From assembly GCF_003315075.1 (NCBI RefSeq), contig NZ_QNRJ01000004.1:124001-188000 (forward strand): a stretch of DNA of 64,000 nucleotides, in the 5' to 3' direction. The DNA comes from Rossellomorea aquimaris (GTDB lineage: Bacteria > Bacillota > Bacilli > Bacillales > Bacillaceae_B). Below are positions 63,136 to 64,000 of the stretch, piece by piece; positions within the stretch are counted from its first letter, which is position 1; each line of letters opens with the position of its first letter. Position numbers and translations under genes: made by a program. Under the pieces are notes generated by a model that searched no databases, was not told where the DNA came from, and saw only the letters and a list, made by a program, of their open reading frames with translations.

Positions 63136-63894
63136 CTATGTCCTTTTCACTCGACAGGTTTGCGGACACGTTTTACAGCGATACTGCTCCCCATTTTCCA
63201 GTCTATAGGAGAAGCAGCACGTTTTGCGAACACGAACGTTTTCCGTTACACCTTCTACATTTACTTTTCCACTATAGTAACGGGTCAATGGATTTTTGTG
63301 ATACCGTCCGAACCATTGGCTGTTTTCATCGGAAAGCAGCTGGCGGAATTGTTCGTCACGCTGCTCTCTCATTCCTTCAGTCAAAAGAAAATCATCATTC
63401 TCGAAAATCCAGAAAACATATACGGCGATATTTTCCCACAGTATAAGATTAGATAACTTTGTCGCTTTCTTTAACGACTGAATCACTCCATCAAGATGAT
63501 CCCGAAAGATCGTCTGAATAAATTCCTCCTTTTCCCAGTCGGAATTAAATTCAGTAACGGATGCATCTTTCACATAAAACTGAGGCATCCATAATCCATT
63601 CTTGTCCCCATCCACCAGGATAAGGTTTTCAGGGTGGAGGTTTAATTTCTTATTCCAATACGTCATTGCCATTAATCCCATTGCCGCTATGAAAGCATAA
63701 CGTTTCATGAATAAGGACGCTGCTACTTTAAGATCATCTGTTCCGATTGACGAAAGCCTGTTGGATAAATAAGCTTTCATGTCATTCTCCCCTAAGAAAG
63801 AACTTGCTTCTTCCCCTTTAGAAGCAGGATCCCACTCTCTATGAAAACGATATTTCTTAAGAGTGTCCCACTGTTCCTGGGTGAGGGCATTCAT
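63136..63894 (-). CDS. FhuF-like siderophore-iron reductase
   Basis: A 252-residue protein of the IucA/FhuF ferric reductase group. The C-terminal TCCFSYRLENGEQYRCKTCP holds the four Cys (CC-x10-CxxC) that ligate a [2Fe-2S] cluster used to release iron from imported siderophores. Central segments include ENLILVDGDKNGLWMPQF. Its ATG overlaps the stop of the upstream ABC ATPase by 4 bases (ATGA), so it is coupled to siderophore import. Confidence 0.86.
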   Translation of the reverse strand: MNALTQEQWDTLKKYRFHREWDPASKGEEASSFLGENDMKAYLSNRLSSIGTDDLKVAASLFMKRYAFIAAMGLMAMTYWNKKLNLHPENLILVDGDKNGLWMPQFYVKDASVTEFNSDWEKEEFIQTIFRDHLDGVIQSLKKATKLSNLILWENIAVYVFWIFENDDFLLTEGMREQRDEQFRQLLSDENSQWFGRYHKNPLTRYYSGKVNVEGVTENVRVRKTCCFSYRLENGEQYRCKTCPQTCRVKRT

Positions 63895-64000
63895 CCCGTC
63901 TCACCGACAGCATTCAGAATGCAGCGGCCTTTACCAAACGGGATGCATAGAGGCGTTCCGAACAATGGATCCCGGGAAACCTGGCAATCCATATCAAATA
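63891..64000 (-). CDS. C-terminal end of siderophore ABC transporter ATPase (YusV-like), partial
   Basis: The last 35 codons of a gene entering from the right edge. The visible CQVSRDPLFGTPLCIPFGKG is typical of the C-terminus of iron-siderophore ABC ATPases such as YusV/FhuC. The catalytic part lies outside the window. Its TGA overlaps the ATG of the FhuF-like gene. Too short for full identification. Confidence 0.75.
   Translation of the reverse strand, partial: FDMDCQVSRDPLFGTPLCIPFGKGRCILNAVGETG

Overview
The window reads as chromosome of a low-G+C, endospore-forming Bacillaceae. Gene order follows closely, from memory of the family, the mrp / yui / yum / yut / yun / yur(suf) / yus stretch of Bacillus subtilis. 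Strong AGGAGG-type ribosome binding sites, many TTG starts, sigma-A promoters, a SAM-I and a lysine riboswitch, FadR and CcpA-type operators, and several spore genes (lytH, yutH, yunB, a YhcN/YlaJ lipoprotein, CotF-like coat proteins) support this. The host is more likely a relative (for example Bacillus sensu lato or Rossellomorea) than B. subtilis itself, because several insertions and Bacillaceae-type intergenic repeats interrupt the conserved order. No rRNA, tRNA, CRISPR array, phage or intact IS was seen.

Layout. 1-2345: end of the mrp Na+/H+ antiporter operon (mrpD truncated by the window edge, then E, F, G). 2348-9051: a DUF2188 protein, a hotdog thioesterase, a small Pro/Tyr-rich protein, a YuiF-type transporter, leucyl aminopeptidase PepA, YuiD, a cytosolic-looking BtuF-like protein and the 3D-domain protein YuiC. 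9052-12850: yuiB, the 41-residue zinc-ribbon yuiA and NADH dehydrogenase yumB, separated by palindromic repeats. 12853-21482: YumC reductase and small redox and Fe-S genes (yutM, yuzB, yutJ, yuzD, yutI), a D-2-hydroxyacid dehydrogenase, yutH and yutG. 21530-22750: an accessory patch with a palindromic operator, an Sda-like peptide that seems to start at ATC, a convergent XRE regulator and a 281-bp element bounded by perfect 19-bp inverted repeats.

22754-37760: yutF, yutE, small genes, yutD, yutC, lipA and lytH, then transport genes metPS and a lysine-riboswitch-controlled NhaC-family carrier, then yunB, an HD-GYP protein and the yunFEDC cluster. 37905-43113: the sufCDSUB Fe-S assembly operon. 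43443-47376: a small basic protein, yurZ and the metNIQ methionine importer under a SAM-I riboswitch. 47484-51410: yusD to yusI with gcvH, and an SDR-ArsR pair. 51559-57014: the fadNAE beta-oxidation operon with a FadR box. 57381-64000: yuzL, a 20-bp tandem repeat array, a YczE-like membrane protein, a CPA-type cation/proton antiporter, a GNAT protein, proline dehydrogenase with a cre site, two spore coat proteins, YusU, an FhuF-like ferric reductase and the end of a YusV-type ABC ATPase.

Functional threads are monovalent cation homeostasis (mrp, YuiF, CPA antiporter), Fe-S cluster biogenesis and its clients (suf, yutI, yutM, lipA, gcvH), respiratory redox entry (yumB, yutJ, yumC), fatty acid and proline oxidation, riboswitch-controlled amino acid uptake (met, lys) and spore formation. 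Most of this is ordinary core genome. The unusual material is in the intergenic repeats and in two small genes whose expected start codon is not NTG.
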